Shown in pieces: positions 42,421-50,889 of a DNA stretch of 64,000 bases. The DNA lies in the NCBI RefSeq assembly GCF_905372115.1, contig NZ_CAJPNR010000003.1, positions 1-64,000 of the forward strand, given 5' to 3'. Position numbers and translations under genes: made by a program. Each line of letters begins with the position of its first letter. The first letter of the stretch is position 1. The stretch is from an uncultured Streptococcus sp. (GTDB lineage Bacteria; Bacillota; Bacilli; Lactobacillales; Streptococcaceae). The notes below the pieces were generated by a model that worked only from the letters and a program-made list of their open reading frames with translations, was not told the origin of the DNA and made no database searches.

Positions 42421-42906
42421 ATGAAGATTCGTTTGTCCCAAACAGAAGATATCCCAGCCATTATGGCGATTTATGATGTAGCCCGTCAGTTTATGAAAGA
42501 CCAGGGCAATCCGACTCAGTGGGATGGAGGTTATCCCAGCGCGGGTTTGATTGAGGAAGATATTGTGGCTGGCCACTCCTTTGTTGTCGAGGAAGAAGGG
42601 CAGCTGGTCGGCACCTTTGCCTTTATCATCGGAGAAGACCCGACCTATCAGGTCATCGAAAAGGGCAGCTGGTATTTTGCAGAGCCTTACGGCACCATTC
42701 ACCGCATCGCCTCGAACGGGCAAGTCAGAGGCCTATCCCGTCAGGTCTTTGATTTTTGCTGCCAGCAGATTCCCTATTTGCGAATCGATACCCATGAGGC
42801 TAATCAGCCTATGCAGGCAGCAGTGCTGAACTACGGGTTTAGGGAGTGCGGCATTATTTATGTGGCAGACGGCAGTCCTCGCCTGGCTTATGATTATCAT
42901 CAATAA
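42421..42906 (+). CDS. GNAT-family N-acetyltransferase
   Basis: 161 aa from the ATG at 42421, with a strong AAAGGAGG upstream; the longer in-frame start at 42319 lies inside dltD. GNAT fold with the acetyl-CoA loop region in IHRIASNGQVRGLSRQVFDF. The acceptor is unknown. It may be read through from the dlt operon because no separate promoter is evident. Confidence 0.9.
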   Translation: MKIRLSQTEDIPAIMAIYDVARQFMKDQGNPTQWDGGYPSAGLIEEDIVAGHSFVVEEEGQLVGTFAFIIGEDPTYQVIEKGSWYFAEPYGTIHRIASNGQVRGLSRQVFDFCCQQIPYLRIDTHEANQPMQAAVLNYGFRECGIIYVADGSPRLAYDYHQ

Positions 42907-42934
42907 AAAAAATCTGCCCTTGAGCAGATTTTTT
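42905..42934. terminator. bidirectional terminator
   Basis: AAAATCTGC/GCAGATTTT stem with A and T runs on each side between convergent genes. Confidence 0.92.
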
Positions 42935-42937
42935 GCG

Positions 42938-43765
42938 TTATATCAAAACATACTTTTCTATAGCTTCCGCGACCCCGTGCTCATTGTTGCTTTTGGTGAC
43001 GGCTTTTGCCTCGGTTTTGACTGCTTCGGGGGCATTGCCCATAGCAACTCCAAGTCCAGCCAGGCGGAGCATAGGAAGGTCATTGAAGTTGTCTCCGATT
43101 GTCATGACCTGCTCTAGGGGCACTTGGTAGTGCTGGGCAATTTCGTACAAGGCTTGCTCCTTGGAGACATGCTTGGCTGTGACTTCCATGTAGTTGTTCT
43201 TAGAGAGGTAGAAGGCTGTCTTGGGAAAGTCTAAGGTTTGCAGGTAGTCATGGAGTTTCTGGATGACAGGGGCTTCATCAATGAGGAGTAATTTGTGAGC
43301 AGGCATTAGCACATCCAGCACCGGCATTAGTACATTCTGAATCATCGGCTGCTCCCCTGTAATAGCAGCCTCTATCTGTACCCACTTATCAAAACGATCG
43401 GCAATCCAATCCTTGCCGGAATAGAGATTGATGGCCACGCTAGGAAATTCAGCCTTGACCAACTCCAGAAAAGTGCGGATTTCTTCCTTATCCAGAGGGT
43501 GCTCGATAATGGTCTCGTAAGCTTGCGGGTCGCCCTTGATGACCAGAGCGCCATTGTAGCAGGCTAACGGATTATCTCCCAGTCCCAGCTCACGCGCAAT
43601 CGGCTCCATGCCTAGAGGAGAGCGAGCAGAAGCGAGGACGAAAGGGATTTTTTCTCGGTTTAGTAGAGGAATGATATCCTTGAGCTCAGAATCTACTTGG
43701 TGCTGGTCGTCCAAAATGGTGCCGTCAATGTCGCTGATAATTAGGCGAATCGCTTGTTTTGTCAT
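42938..43765 (-). CDS. Cof-type HAD phosphatase (subfamily IIB)
   Basis: 275 aa. Motif I ISDIDGTILDD, the large C2B cap, and motif IV TIGDNFNDLPML are all intact. A short internal repeat (VLMPVLDVLMPAHKL) is visible. It likely dephosphorylates a sugar phosphate or FMN-like substrate. AGGAGG precedes the ATG; a DeoR-type regulator is encoded 32 bp upstream, giving a two-gene operon. Confidence 0.92.
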   Translation of the reverse strand: MTKQAIRLIISDIDGTILDDQHQVDSELKDIIPLLNREKIPFVLASARSPLGMEPIARELGLGDNPLACYNGALVIKGDPQAYETIIEHPLDKEEIRTFLELVKAEFPSVAINLYSGKDWIADRFDKWVQIEAAITGEQPMIQNVLMPVLDVLMPAHKLLLIDEAPVIQKLHDYLQTLDFPKTAFYLSKNNYMEVTAKHVSKEQALYEIAQHYQVPLEQVMTIGDNFNDLPMLRLAGLGVAMGNAPEAVKTEAKAVTKSNNEHGVAEAIEKYVLI

Positions 43766-43797
43766 GGGGCGTCCTCCTATGTGTCTAATGAATCGAT

Positions 43798-44544
43798 TTA
43801 ATAAATTATTTTAACCCTGTCTCCAAGCAGTTTTTGGACTTCAGGGCTGGGCTCTTGGTCCGTAATCCAGTAGTCAAAGTCGCTGACAGGACCTAGTATG
43901 TACTTAGACTCTTTCTGCCATTTGTCTTGCTCGACCAGCAGAATCTTAGTCTTGGCGTGCTTCAAAGCCAGTTTTTTCAGGTGAGTATCAGCCTCGTCTT
44001 CAAAGCTGACTAGACCATCAGAGACACTAGCTGCCCCTATAAAGGCAATGTCAAAGGAAATTTGCTGCAGCAGCTCTGCTTCATTGAGCGCATAGTAGAA
44101 TCGGTTTTTGGGATAAAATTTCCCGCCTAAGAGGTGAAAGTCCACTTTGTCCTGAGTGCTCAGCATGATTGCATTATCCAGAGAATGGGAGTAGATTGTC
44201 ATAGGCTCCTTGATGCGCTGAGCCAGATGGAGAACGATGGTTGAGACATCAAAGAAAGCTATTTGTCCTGCCTTGAGAAAGTCATGAGCCTTCTGAGCAA
44301 TAGACTTTTTTTCTTGACTTAGTTGGTTGATACGGTCGTTGAAGGAGGGGATTTGCCGGCTAGTATCCAGCGGGATAATGCCTCCGTGGGTGCGCTGTAC
44401 AAGCCTACGCTCGCTCAAAATCGAAAAATCTCGCCGAATAGTATCTTTAGAAACCTGAAAATGCTCAATCATATCCTTGGCTGACAGCTGTTTTTTCTCA
44501 GCCAATAGCTCTAAGATTTCAGCTAAGCGTTGTTCTTGGTACAT
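43798..44544 (-). CDS. DeoR-family transcriptional regulator
   Basis: 248 aa. The N-terminal HTH (LSAKDMIEHFQVSKDTIRRDF) and the C-terminal sugar-phosphate-binding DeoRC domain (IAFIGAASVSDGLVSFED) are present. AAGGAGG precedes the ATG. It is probably cotranscribed with the HAD phosphatase and may respond to its sugar-phosphate substrate. Confidence 0.92.
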   Translation of the reverse strand: MYQEQRLAEILELLAEKKQLSAKDMIEHFQVSKDTIRRDFSILSERRLVQRTHGGIIPLDTSRQIPSFNDRINQLSQEKKSIAQKAHDFLKAGQIAFFDVSTIVLHLAQRIKEPMTIYSHSLDNAIMLSTQDKVDFHLLGGKFYPKNRFYYALNEAELLQQISFDIAFIGAASVSDGLVSFEDEADTHLKKLALKHAKTKILLVEQDKWQKESKYILGPVSDFDYWITDQEPSPEVQKLLGDRVKIIY

Positions 44545-44648
44545 ACTTGTCCCTCCTTACTTTTCTAAATAGAGTATAACACAATAAATAAGTTTTTAAA
44601 AGCATTTATAATCATTTATAAGTCATCAAGAATTACATTGTAGAAAAT

Positions 44649-44676
44649 CAAAAAACCGAGCAAAACTCGGTTTTTA
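44649..44676. terminator. terminator of repeat lipoprotein gene
   Basis: AAAACCGAG/CTCGGTTTT stem with a CAAAA loop, A and T runs on both sides. Confidence 0.9.
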
Positions 44677-44707
44677 TTATTTATAATAATCGAAATATGT
44701 TTTTCAA

Positions 44708-45103
44708 TTAAGGTGTTTGGATATTGACAGATCCATCGCTGCCGACCTTAACATCAACACCGCCGCCTTGAACATGAACGCCATCTTCATTTACGCTAAC
44801 ACCAGCGTTGTCAGTTTGTACATTAGCACTACCGTCTCCGTTAGTTTCAACAGAAGCATCTCCGCTTTCGTCTCCGCCATTTACATTAACGCTAGCATCT
44901 CCGCCGTTTACGTTGACTTTGGCACTACCGCTTTCTTCAGATGTGCTGCTAGAGCTTGTCTTAGCCTTAGATGAAGAAGATACGCTTGAGCTTGAACTTG
45001 AGCTTTCTTCAGTCTTCTTATCTGCAGAATTTCCGCAAGCTGCCAAAAAGAAAAGTGCAATTAGTGGTAATAAAAATAAAGAAATTTTAGATAATTTTTT
45101 CAT
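44708..45103 (-). CDS. small Asn/Val/Gly-repeat lipoprotein
   Basis: 131 aa. Lipobox LAAC (FFLAACGNSAD), a Ser/Lys/Glu linker, then about 75 residues of short beta repeats (VNVNGGDASVNVNGGDES, VSVNEDGVHVQGGGVDV). The repeats suggest an elongated surface beta structure; function unknown. AGAAGGAGG precedes the ATG. No close family recognised. Confidence 0.75.
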   Translation of the reverse strand: MKKLSKISLFLLPLIALFFLAACGNSADKKTEESSSSSSSVSSSSKAKTSSSSTSEESGSAKVNVNGGDASVNVNGGDESGDASVETNGDGSANVQTDNAGVSVNEDGVHVQGGGVDVKVGSDGSVNIQTP

Positions 45104-45277
45104 CTTACCCCTCCTTCTAGTATAATATTAAACAAATATTTCATTTGAAGCAATGAAAAACTGGATTGATACACAAATAACATACTGTATTAATAAAAAT
45201 GTTACAAATTATATGTACGATAAATAGAAAATATACAGATTCTACAAGCTTTTTCGCGCTTTCTAGGCTATTTATCT

Positions 45278-45294
45278 TGTAATCGTTTTGTAAC
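45278..45294 (+). promoter_or_regulatory. perfect WalR (VicR)-type box
   Basis: TGTAAT-CGTTT-TGTAAC fits TGTWAH-N5-TGTWAH exactly. It is upstream of mpg on the + strand, about 90 bp before its -10. A strong AGAAGGAG follows at about 45310 without a start codon behind it. Confidence 0.55.
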
Positions 45295-45368
45295 AAATAA
45301 CAAGTCTATGAGAAGGAGAAAAATAACATTTTTGCAACATTTCTTTTCCTCTGTAAATGGAGAAATCA

Positions 45369-45377
45369 TGCTATAAT
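45369..45377 (+). promoter_or_regulatory. mpg extended -10 promoter
   Basis: TGCTATAAT places the transcription start at or within a base or two of the mpg ATG (45384). Confidence 0.65.
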
Positions 45378-45383
45378 CAACCT

Positions 45384-45965
45384 ATGTTATCAAGAAATTT
45401 CCAGAAACTAATCGAGGCAGACACAGTTGCGGCAGCGCGAGCTTTGCTAGGTATGCAGCTGATTCTAAATGGCCAGAAGTTAGGCCGAATTGTCGAAACA
45501 GAAGCCTATCTAGGAAGTCAGGACAGTGCCTGTCATTCAGCTAGAGGGCGCCGCTCCCCTAAGAATGAATCCATGTATCTGCCAGCTGGTCACTGGTATA
45601 TCTATCAGATTCATGGCCATCAGATGCTGAATCTGGTGACCAAGGCTGAAAATGTGGCCGAAGCCGTATTGATTCGAGCCTTGGAACTGCCGGATGGCCG
45701 TCTTATAGCTAACGGCCCTGGCAAGCTGACCAAGTATGCTGGGATTGATAAGCGCTTTGATGGACAGAGTTTAGCGACCTCCAGTCTGCAATTAGCCCAT
45801 GATCTGACTCCCAATCAGATTGCCAGTCGTCCGCGGATTGGCGTGACCTGCACAGATGCTTGGCGAGAGGAGCCCTTGGGCTTTTATGTGGCCGGCAATC
45901 GTCATGTCTCAAAAGTTCCAAAGCGAGGCTTGCTGGATGATGAGGACACCTGGAAGAAGGAGTAA
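45384..45965 (+). CDS. mpg: 3-methyladenine DNA glycosylase (AAG/Mpg family)
   Basis: 193 aa from the ATG at 45384, matching the family's MLSRNFQKL start. IVETEAYLG, DSACHSARGRR and the GPGKLTKYAGI segment are family hallmarks. It removes alkylated purines in base-excision repair. The upstream in-frame start at 45357 precedes the -10 box, so it cannot be used from this promoter. The mRNA appears leaderless. Confidence 0.93.
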   Translation: MLSRNFQKLIEADTVAAARALLGMQLILNGQKLGRIVETEAYLGSQDSACHSARGRRSPKNESMYLPAGHWYIYQIHGHQMLNLVTKAENVAEAVLIRALELPDGRLIANGPGKLTKYAGIDKRFDGQSLATSSLQLAHDLTPNQIASRPRIGVTCTDAWREEPLGFYVAGNRHVSKVPKRGLLDDEDTWKKE

Positions 45966-45968
45966 AGG

Positions 45969-47231
45969 ATGAAGAAAACAGAGATTTTTGAGCAAGTCGT
46001 AGAAATTATGCGAGAAGATTCCTCTACAAAGAAAGACATCACGGGTGCAAATCCCGAAGAATATCGAGCGCGTATCACAGACCAGATGAGCAAAGAGGAC
46101 TTTCTTTACCAGATGCATTGTTATATAGCCAGTTTTGGAATTTTGTCTCATGTTTGGTTTGGACTTAAGGAAACGCAAACGCCCGGCTTTAAACTGAGAT
46201 ACTACCAAGACTGCCTCTACGTCCTGCAGGCAAATAATGACACGGGGCTGAAACGTGGCGACCAGATTCTAGCCTTGGATGGGAAAGCCTTGCCTCAGGT
46301 CTATCAAGAACACAAGGATTATTTTGTCAGTGCCACACCAGAGCGACAGCACAAGGAGTGGGCCTACTTTGTGGAGCATGCCGGAGAAGTTACGGTAGTA
46401 CGCAATGGCAAGGAAGAGCAACTGCATGTTCAGCCAACCGCCCACCCAAAGAAGCCGCCACAGTTTGAATGGCGCAGCCTTTCTGAGGATGTCGTCTATC
46501 TTAAGTTAGAAGATTTTACGGATGAGGCTGCTATCAGTCAGCTATATGCAGACAGTCAAGCAGCTATTGAGCAGGCCAAGTATTTAATCATTGATGTTCG
46601 AGTCAATTATGGCGGGACGGACTCGCTTTATTATCCACTTTTCAAATATACTCTCCCTCAGGGAAAGGCCTTCAGTGACTTAGATTTGCCAAACGATGAT
46701 GGGATGGAGATTCTCTATACTGATAGAAATGTTGATTTGCGTCAGCAACTGATGCAAAAGTTCTTAGAAGATCCAAACTTGTCAGCAGAAACTCACCAGA
46801 TTCTCAAAGAATTTCTAAAAGAGTTAGATGAAAATCGGGGGAAAGGGTATGTCCTTTATGGCGATGAGGACAGTGATCAGAACATTCTGCCAGACGTCCT
46901 AGGCCTAGCACGCCCTGAAAAAGTCTTTGTGCTAGCAGATGTGACCTGTGGGTCTTCAGGTGATAATTTTGTTGATACCATGAAAAAGATGCCCAAGGTT
47001 ACGGTTCTAGGGCGTCCGACTATGGGAATTCTAGATTATTCCAATTGCTGCGTGAAGGATTTTGGTGACTATGAGCTCCTGTTCCCCACTTCACGTGACA
47101 CTAGGATTGATCAAGGAAAGGGCATGAATGACAAGGGAGTTGAGCCGGATATCTTGATTCCTTGGACACCAGAGCACTTAGAACGGGATGTGGACCTGGA
47201 AGAGTGCCTCAACTATTGCAAAAACGCTTAG
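45969..47231 (+). CDS. S41-family peptidase (C-terminal processing/tricorn-like)
   Basis: 420 aa. The S41 catalytic Ser is in VTCGSSGDNFVDTM; YLKLEDFTDEA and the IIDVRVNYGGTDSL strand fit the tail-specific protease fold. A short PDZ-like region (LKRGDQILALDGKALPQ) precedes it. No signal peptide is visible, unlike many CtpA proteases, so a cytoplasmic role is likely. It is 3 bp after mpg. Confidence 0.88.
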   Translation: MKKTEIFEQVVEIMREDSSTKKDITGANPEEYRARITDQMSKEDFLYQMHCYIASFGILSHVWFGLKETQTPGFKLRYYQDCLYVLQANNDTGLKRGDQILALDGKALPQVYQEHKDYFVSATPERQHKEWAYFVEHAGEVTVVRNGKEEQLHVQPTAHPKKPPQFEWRSLSEDVVYLKLEDFTDEAAISQLYADSQAAIEQAKYLIIDVRVNYGGTDSLYYPLFKYTLPQGKAFSDLDLPNDDGMEILYTDRNVDLRQQLMQKFLEDPNLSAETHQILKEFLKELDENRGKGYVLYGDEDSDQNILPDVLGLARPEKVFVLADVTCGSSGDNFVDTMKKMPKVTVLGRPTMGILDYSNCCVKDFGDYELLFPTSRDTRIDQGKGMNDKGVEPDILIPWTPEHLERDVDLEECLNYCKNA

Positions 47232-47249
47232 GATTTCTAAGCGTTTTTT
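47219..47249. terminator. bidirectional terminator
   Basis: AAACGCTTAG/CTAAGCGTTT stem with A and T tracts between convergent genes; it includes the last codons of the S41 gene. Confidence 0.9.
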
Positions 47250-47257
47250 CGTCTATA

Positions 47258-48424
47258 TTAGATCTTGTCAAACTTCTCAATGTAAAAGAGAGTTAGTGTC
47301 ACGATGGCAGCCAAGCCAATGAGAATGAGGATGGCTGGAGTCCAGGAATGGAATAAATCAAAGCTGTATCCAAAGAGGCTAGGTCCAAAGGCGGCCAGAA
47401 TATAACCACCAGTTTGAGCTAAGCCAGATAGCTGAGCGGTTTGCTCAGGAGTGCTGGTTTTCAGCGAGAAAGTAACCATAAGGTAAGGGAAGAGGGCGCT
47501 GACGGACATACCGATTAGCAGATTGAGAATGAGCCAGTAGATAAAGGAATCTGTCTTGACCAGCAGCATTCCCAGACCAACCATACCAGTTACAGAAAAG
47601 AGAGCAATCATCCCCAAGCGTTTTTTAGCGGATAGACGCGTTGTCAGACTAGGTATCGTCATAGCCAAAGGAAGGCTGATAATTGAAAAGATAGAGGCTA
47701 AGAATCCAGTAGCATCATCGGAAAGTCCTGCCAACTGGCCAAGAGTCGGCAGCCAAGTGATAGCTGTGTAAAAGAGCAAGGACTGCAGGCCGCCGAAAAC
47801 AATCAAAGCCCATACTCTAGGATTTGTTAGCGGAGACCCCATTTGCTGCTCGCGGCTTCTGCTAGTCAGTTTGTGATTGTGACGGCTGTTAGGAAGCCAT
47901 ACCAAGCAGGCCAGTAAGCAGATGAGGGTCAGGACGAGAATCAGGCCTTTCCAGCCAGCTAAGCGGACAATAGGTGTAGCCAAGGGAGACATGATCGAGA
48001 TGGCCAGTCCCATAGAAGTGATATAAAGCGTGGTTAAAAATCCAATTTTCTCTGGCTGATTAGCCTGAATGACATTGGGCAGGAGCACATTTAAGACAGC
48101 GATGGCAGCCCCTAGCATGATTGTACCTGCATAGAGTAGGGGCAGGTTAAAGATACGAATAAAAGAGCCCAGAGTCAGCACAATCATAGCTATTGTAAAG
48201 AGCTTTTCCAGGCCGACCTTTTGAGCCAGGCGTGGGGAAAAGGCTGAACAGAGGGCAAACATGATTAAAGGCAGGCTAGTCAGCAGTCCCAGAGAGTTGA
48301 CGGGAACTTGCAGTCCCTTAGCAATATCGCCCAGCACAACAGGTAGCACTGCAAAAGGCGCCCGTAGGACAACCCCCACCATCAGAATACCTGGAAGCAA
48401 AAATGTCGAATGTTTCTTTTTCAT
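47258..48424 (-). CDS. MFS transporter, CynX/NimT family
   Basis: 388 aa with about 12 membrane spans. The start (FLLPGILMVGVVLRAPFAVLPVVLGDIAKGL) and overall pattern fit the CynX/NimT cyanate/nitroimidazole-type MFS branch. The substrate is unknown. AGGAGG upstream. It is adjacent to a TetR regulator in the same direction, 38 bp downstream of it, which may control it. Confidence 0.9.
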   Translation of the reverse strand: MKKKHSTFLLPGILMVGVVLRAPFAVLPVVLGDIAKGLQVPVNSLGLLTSLPLIMFALCSAFSPRLAQKVGLEKLFTIAMIVLTLGSFIRIFNLPLLYAGTIMLGAAIAVLNVLLPNVIQANQPEKIGFLTTLYITSMGLAISIMSPLATPIVRLAGWKGLILVLTLICLLACLVWLPNSRHNHKLTSRSREQQMGSPLTNPRVWALIVFGGLQSLLFYTAITWLPTLGQLAGLSDDATGFLASIFSIISLPLAMTIPSLTTRLSAKKRLGMIALFSVTGMVGLGMLLVKTDSFIYWLILNLLIGMSVSALFPYLMVTFSLKTSTPEQTAQLSGLAQTGGYILAAFGPSLFGYSFDLFHSWTPAILILIGLAAIVTLTLFYIEKFDKI

Positions 48425-48462
48425 AAAGTAAGGTTTCCTCCTATATAAATATCAAAATAAAA

Positions 48463-48984
48463 TCAGTCCATCAAATCCAGAAAATACTGGCTGATAACTG
48501 TTTCTGGCAATGTTTTCTTTTGCTGGAGCCACCAGCTGACCGTCTCCACAAAGGTAGAGGTCACGTAATTTCTCAGAAAAGGCTCCGGCAGCTGAGATTT
48601 TTTCTGCAGGAGCTGCTCCTGAATCATCGGAAAGAGATAGTTTTCCAGCTCAATCTTTAAGCGATTGGTGAAATAGATATTTTTCGAAAGCAGCAAGGTC
48701 GCAATCTTGTCCTGATTCTTTTGAAAATGCTGGAAAATATGCGTGGTTGCTTCAAAGAGATCCTTGCCGTCGTCGCGCTCAAGAAAGGTATGCTGAAAGA
48801 GGTCTTGGCAAACCTCCTCTAGCAAGGCTTCCTTAGTATCGAAATGGGCATAAAAAGTCGACCGGCCAACGTCTGCCAGGTCGATGATTTCTTGCACTGT
48901 AATGCTTTCATAACTTTTTTGATGCAGCAGGCTGATAAAAGCTTGGTAAATAGCTGCGCGTGATTTCTTGACTCGTCTGTCCAT
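48463..48984 (-). CDS. TetR-family transcriptional regulator
   Basis: 173 aa from the ATG at 48984 (MDRRVKKSRAAIYQAF); an in-frame extension to 49095 is not TetR-like. The HTH is in VGRSTFYAHFDTKEALLEEV. No strong ribosome binding site precedes either start, so the start is uncertain. It probably regulates the CynX-type transporter gene that follows. Confidence 0.88.
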   Translation of the reverse strand: MDRRVKKSRAAIYQAFISLLHQKSYESITVQEIIDLADVGRSTFYAHFDTKEALLEEVCQDLFQHTFLERDDGKDLFEATTHIFQHFQKNQDKIATLLLSKNIYFTNRLKIELENYLFPMIQEQLLQKKSQLPEPFLRNYVTSTFVETVSWWLQQKKTLPETVISQYFLDLMD

Positions 48985-49153
48985 AGCATTTCGGAACAAA
49001 AGAGCAGGATTGTTCAGTAACGGACAAAGCCCCTCAATTGCTTCTTGTTTCCTTTCTGAGAATAAGGGATAATAAAGATGAAGAAAACTGAACAAGGTGT
49101 TCCGTTTTGATTACATTATACTATAAATTTAGCCAAACTGAAAGGAGGCTGCC

Positions 49154-50041
49154 GTGAAATCTAGTAAAAATATGACTATTGCTTTTCTATTAAACTTTTC
49201 CTTTGCCATTCTTGAGTTTATCTTTGGCTTCATGTTCAATTCCAGCGCTGTACTAGCCGATGCTGTGCACGACACAGGAGACGCGATGGCCATCGGACTT
49301 TCCACCCTTTTTGAAAAAATTTCTAATAAAAAAGAAGACAAGAAATACACTCTGGGCTATAAGCGCTACAGTCTTTTGGGAGCCCTGCTGACCTCAGTCA
49401 TCTTGCTGGTCGGCTCGGCTTTGGTGATTATCGAAAATGTACCCAAGGTCTTTGCGCCTGAAAAGGTCAATTATGACGGCATGCTGGTGCTGGGTATCTT
49501 TGCCATTATAGTCAATCTAGCAGCCAGCAAGGTGGTCGGTCATGGGCATGGACACAGTCATAATGAGTCTATTCTCAGTCTCCATTTCTTAGAGGACATT
49601 CTGGGCTGGGTGGCTGTTATTCTAGTCTCCATCGTTTTGCGCTTTACCGACTGGTATTTTCTTGATCCGCTGCTTTCCCTGCTCATTGCAGGCTTCATCG
49701 TCAGCAAGGCCCTGCCTAAGTTCTGGGAAAACATCAAGATTTTCCTGGATCACATCCCAAGCGATATTGATTTGAGCCAGCTTTATCAGGAAATTCTGGC
49801 GGTTGAAAACGTTCAGGCTATTACCCAGCTCAATGTCTGGACCACAGACGGTTTGGAAAAATTTGCCATGATTCATATCTGTCTTGAAAATCCAGACCTG
49901 CTGGCCGAGACCCAAACCATCCTGCGTCAAGAACTGCAAGCCTATGGCATCACCAAAATCACTATCCAGACGGATAGCAGTTTGGAAGAGCATGAAGAGT
50001 GGTGTTTAGGTGGAGAGGGCGATTTAAAACCTCATACTTAA
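49154..50041 (+). CDS. cation diffusion facilitator (zinc-type) exporter
   Basis: 295 aa with a GTG start at 49154 supported by AAAGGAGG. Six membrane spans, with metal-site residues in ADAVHDTGDAMAIG and HFLEDILGW, and a His-rich loop HGHGHSH. It exports Zn or related divalent cations against protons. It is divergent from the TetR gene and ends in a terminator. Confidence 0.93.
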   Translation: MKSSKNMTIAFLLNFSFAILEFIFGFMFNSSAVLADAVHDTGDAMAIGLSTLFEKISNKKEDKKYTLGYKRYSLLGALLTSVILLVGSALVIIENVPKVFAPEKVNYDGMLVLGIFAIIVNLAASKVVGHGHGHSHNESILSLHFLEDILGWVAVILVSIVLRFTDWYFLDPLLSLLIAGFIVSKALPKFWENIKIFLDHIPSDIDLSQLYQEILAVENVQAITQLNVWTTDGLEKFAMIHICLENPDLLAETQTILRQELQAYGITKITIQTDSSLEEHEEWCLGGEGDLKPHT

Positions 50042-50068
50042 ATAGTGCTACTATAAACTATATCTCTG

Positions 50069-50093
50069 CAGTCCGATATTCGGGCTGTTTTTT
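50069..50093 (+). terminator. CDF gene terminator
   Basis: CAGTCCGA/TCGGGCTG stem (one wobble) with a T6 tail. Confidence 0.9.
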
Positions 50094-50167
50094 CGTTTTG
50101 CAGTCTAATTTTCATCACTTAACTGGTTTTATTTTTACGATTTTCTTCTTATTTAATTCCTCTATTT

Positions 50168-50182
50168 CCCTTTCTGAAAATT
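50168..50182. promoter_or_regulatory. possible CodY box
   Basis: CCCTTTCTGAAAATT matches the CodY motif AATTTTCWGAAAATT at 12 of 15 positions; all three mismatches are at the left end. Confidence 0.3.
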
Positions 50183-50281
50183 CTAGCTTTTTAAATTTTC
50201 TAGGTTTTTCAAGGAAAATAGACAAGCTAAACACTCTGTGCATTTTTAGAGAAGTTATACATATAATAAAATGCAAATGTA

Positions 50282-50310
50282 TTGACAATGCATTTTCTTT
50301 AGCATATACT
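50282..50310 (+). promoter_or_regulatory. promoter P1 of pil leader
   Basis: TTGACA (50282-50287), 17 bp, TATACT (50305-50310): an almost ideal sigma-A promoter. The sequence in front (ATGCAAATGTA) resembles that of P2. Confidence 0.88.
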
Positions 50311-50316
50311 ATTGAG

Positions 50317-50480
50317 TAGGAAGAAACAGGCAAAGCTTGCTAAGCCTTGTCCTGAAGCGCCTTTCCTAAGCATATCGACTACCGACCAGAAGAAGACAGA
50401 TGCTGTCACACTGTCCATCTGAAGGCTGGAGAGAAAGCGACAAAAGGGGAGAAATTCCCTTGAAAAATTGCTTTTTTTAA
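50317..50480 (+). ncRNA. candidate small RNA downstream of P1
   Basis: From the P1 start there are stems AGGC/GCCT (50328-50347), CAGATG/CATCTG (50397-50421), and AAGGGGA/TTCCCTT closed by a GAAA tetraloop (50444-50461), then a T7 run at 50472-50478. No ORF with a ribosome binding site is present. It could be a stand-alone RNA of about 160 nt or a leader read into the pil genes. Confidence 0.5.
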
Positions 50481-50591
50481 ACCTCGAAAGAAAAAAAGTC
50501 ATTAAAAAAACGTTAGAAACGTTGATATAACAAGCTTTTATCAAAATTAAACATTTTTTTAAATGCAATCATTTTTTTCGATGCAAACTTA

Positions 50592-50620
50592 TTGACAAGA
50601 TGTCAATTATGTCATATACT
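50592..50620 (+). promoter_or_regulatory. promoter P2 of pil leader
   Basis: TTGACA (50592-50597), 17 bp, TATACT (50615-50620), with the same hexamers and spacing as P1 310 bp upstream, and the shared upstream ATGCAAA. Confidence 0.88.
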
Positions 50621-50705
50621 GTGATAGGTAAATGTTTTTTAAAGCAAATAAAGCTTTTGTTCCTAGCATTTCCTACCAAAATATGCATATCGGTAAAAAG
50701 AAAAA

Positions 50706-50788
50706 CCATAAGACAAGAATTCTTATCTTATGGCACTGGCTGCTTGCTGATTCGGGTTAAACCAACTTCACACACACACGGTTTAACC
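50706..50788 (+). ncRNA. hairpin pair downstream of P2
   Basis: A 12-bp-arm hairpin with one mismatch and an AATT loop (50706-50733), then a perfect GGTTAAACC/GGTTTAACC stem (50755-50788) whose 16-nt loop contains a CA repeat. Neither is followed by a T run, so they are structural leader elements or part of a second RNA, not terminators. Confidence 0.5.
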
Positions 50789-50889
50789 TAAATCTCAAAG
50801 CATGAGAAATTTTGCAAGAGAACTTGCTTTGTATAGTATTTAAGAACGCAAGAACAAATGTTTTTGGCATCTGCTTTTTTGCGCCCCTT

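Noticed and set aside
45297..45383. short gene after the AGAAGGAG at 45310 using an ATT start
   Set aside because: ATT starts are very rare and the frame has no coding signal.
50317..50480. c-di-GMP (GEMM) riboswitch in the pil leader
   Set aside because: Such riboswitches precede pili in clostridia, but the conserved GEMM core is not found here.
50299..50568. 89-codon minus-strand frame in the pil leader
   Set aside because: No ribosome binding site, no family pattern, and it overlaps a strong plus-strand promoter and RNA hairpins.
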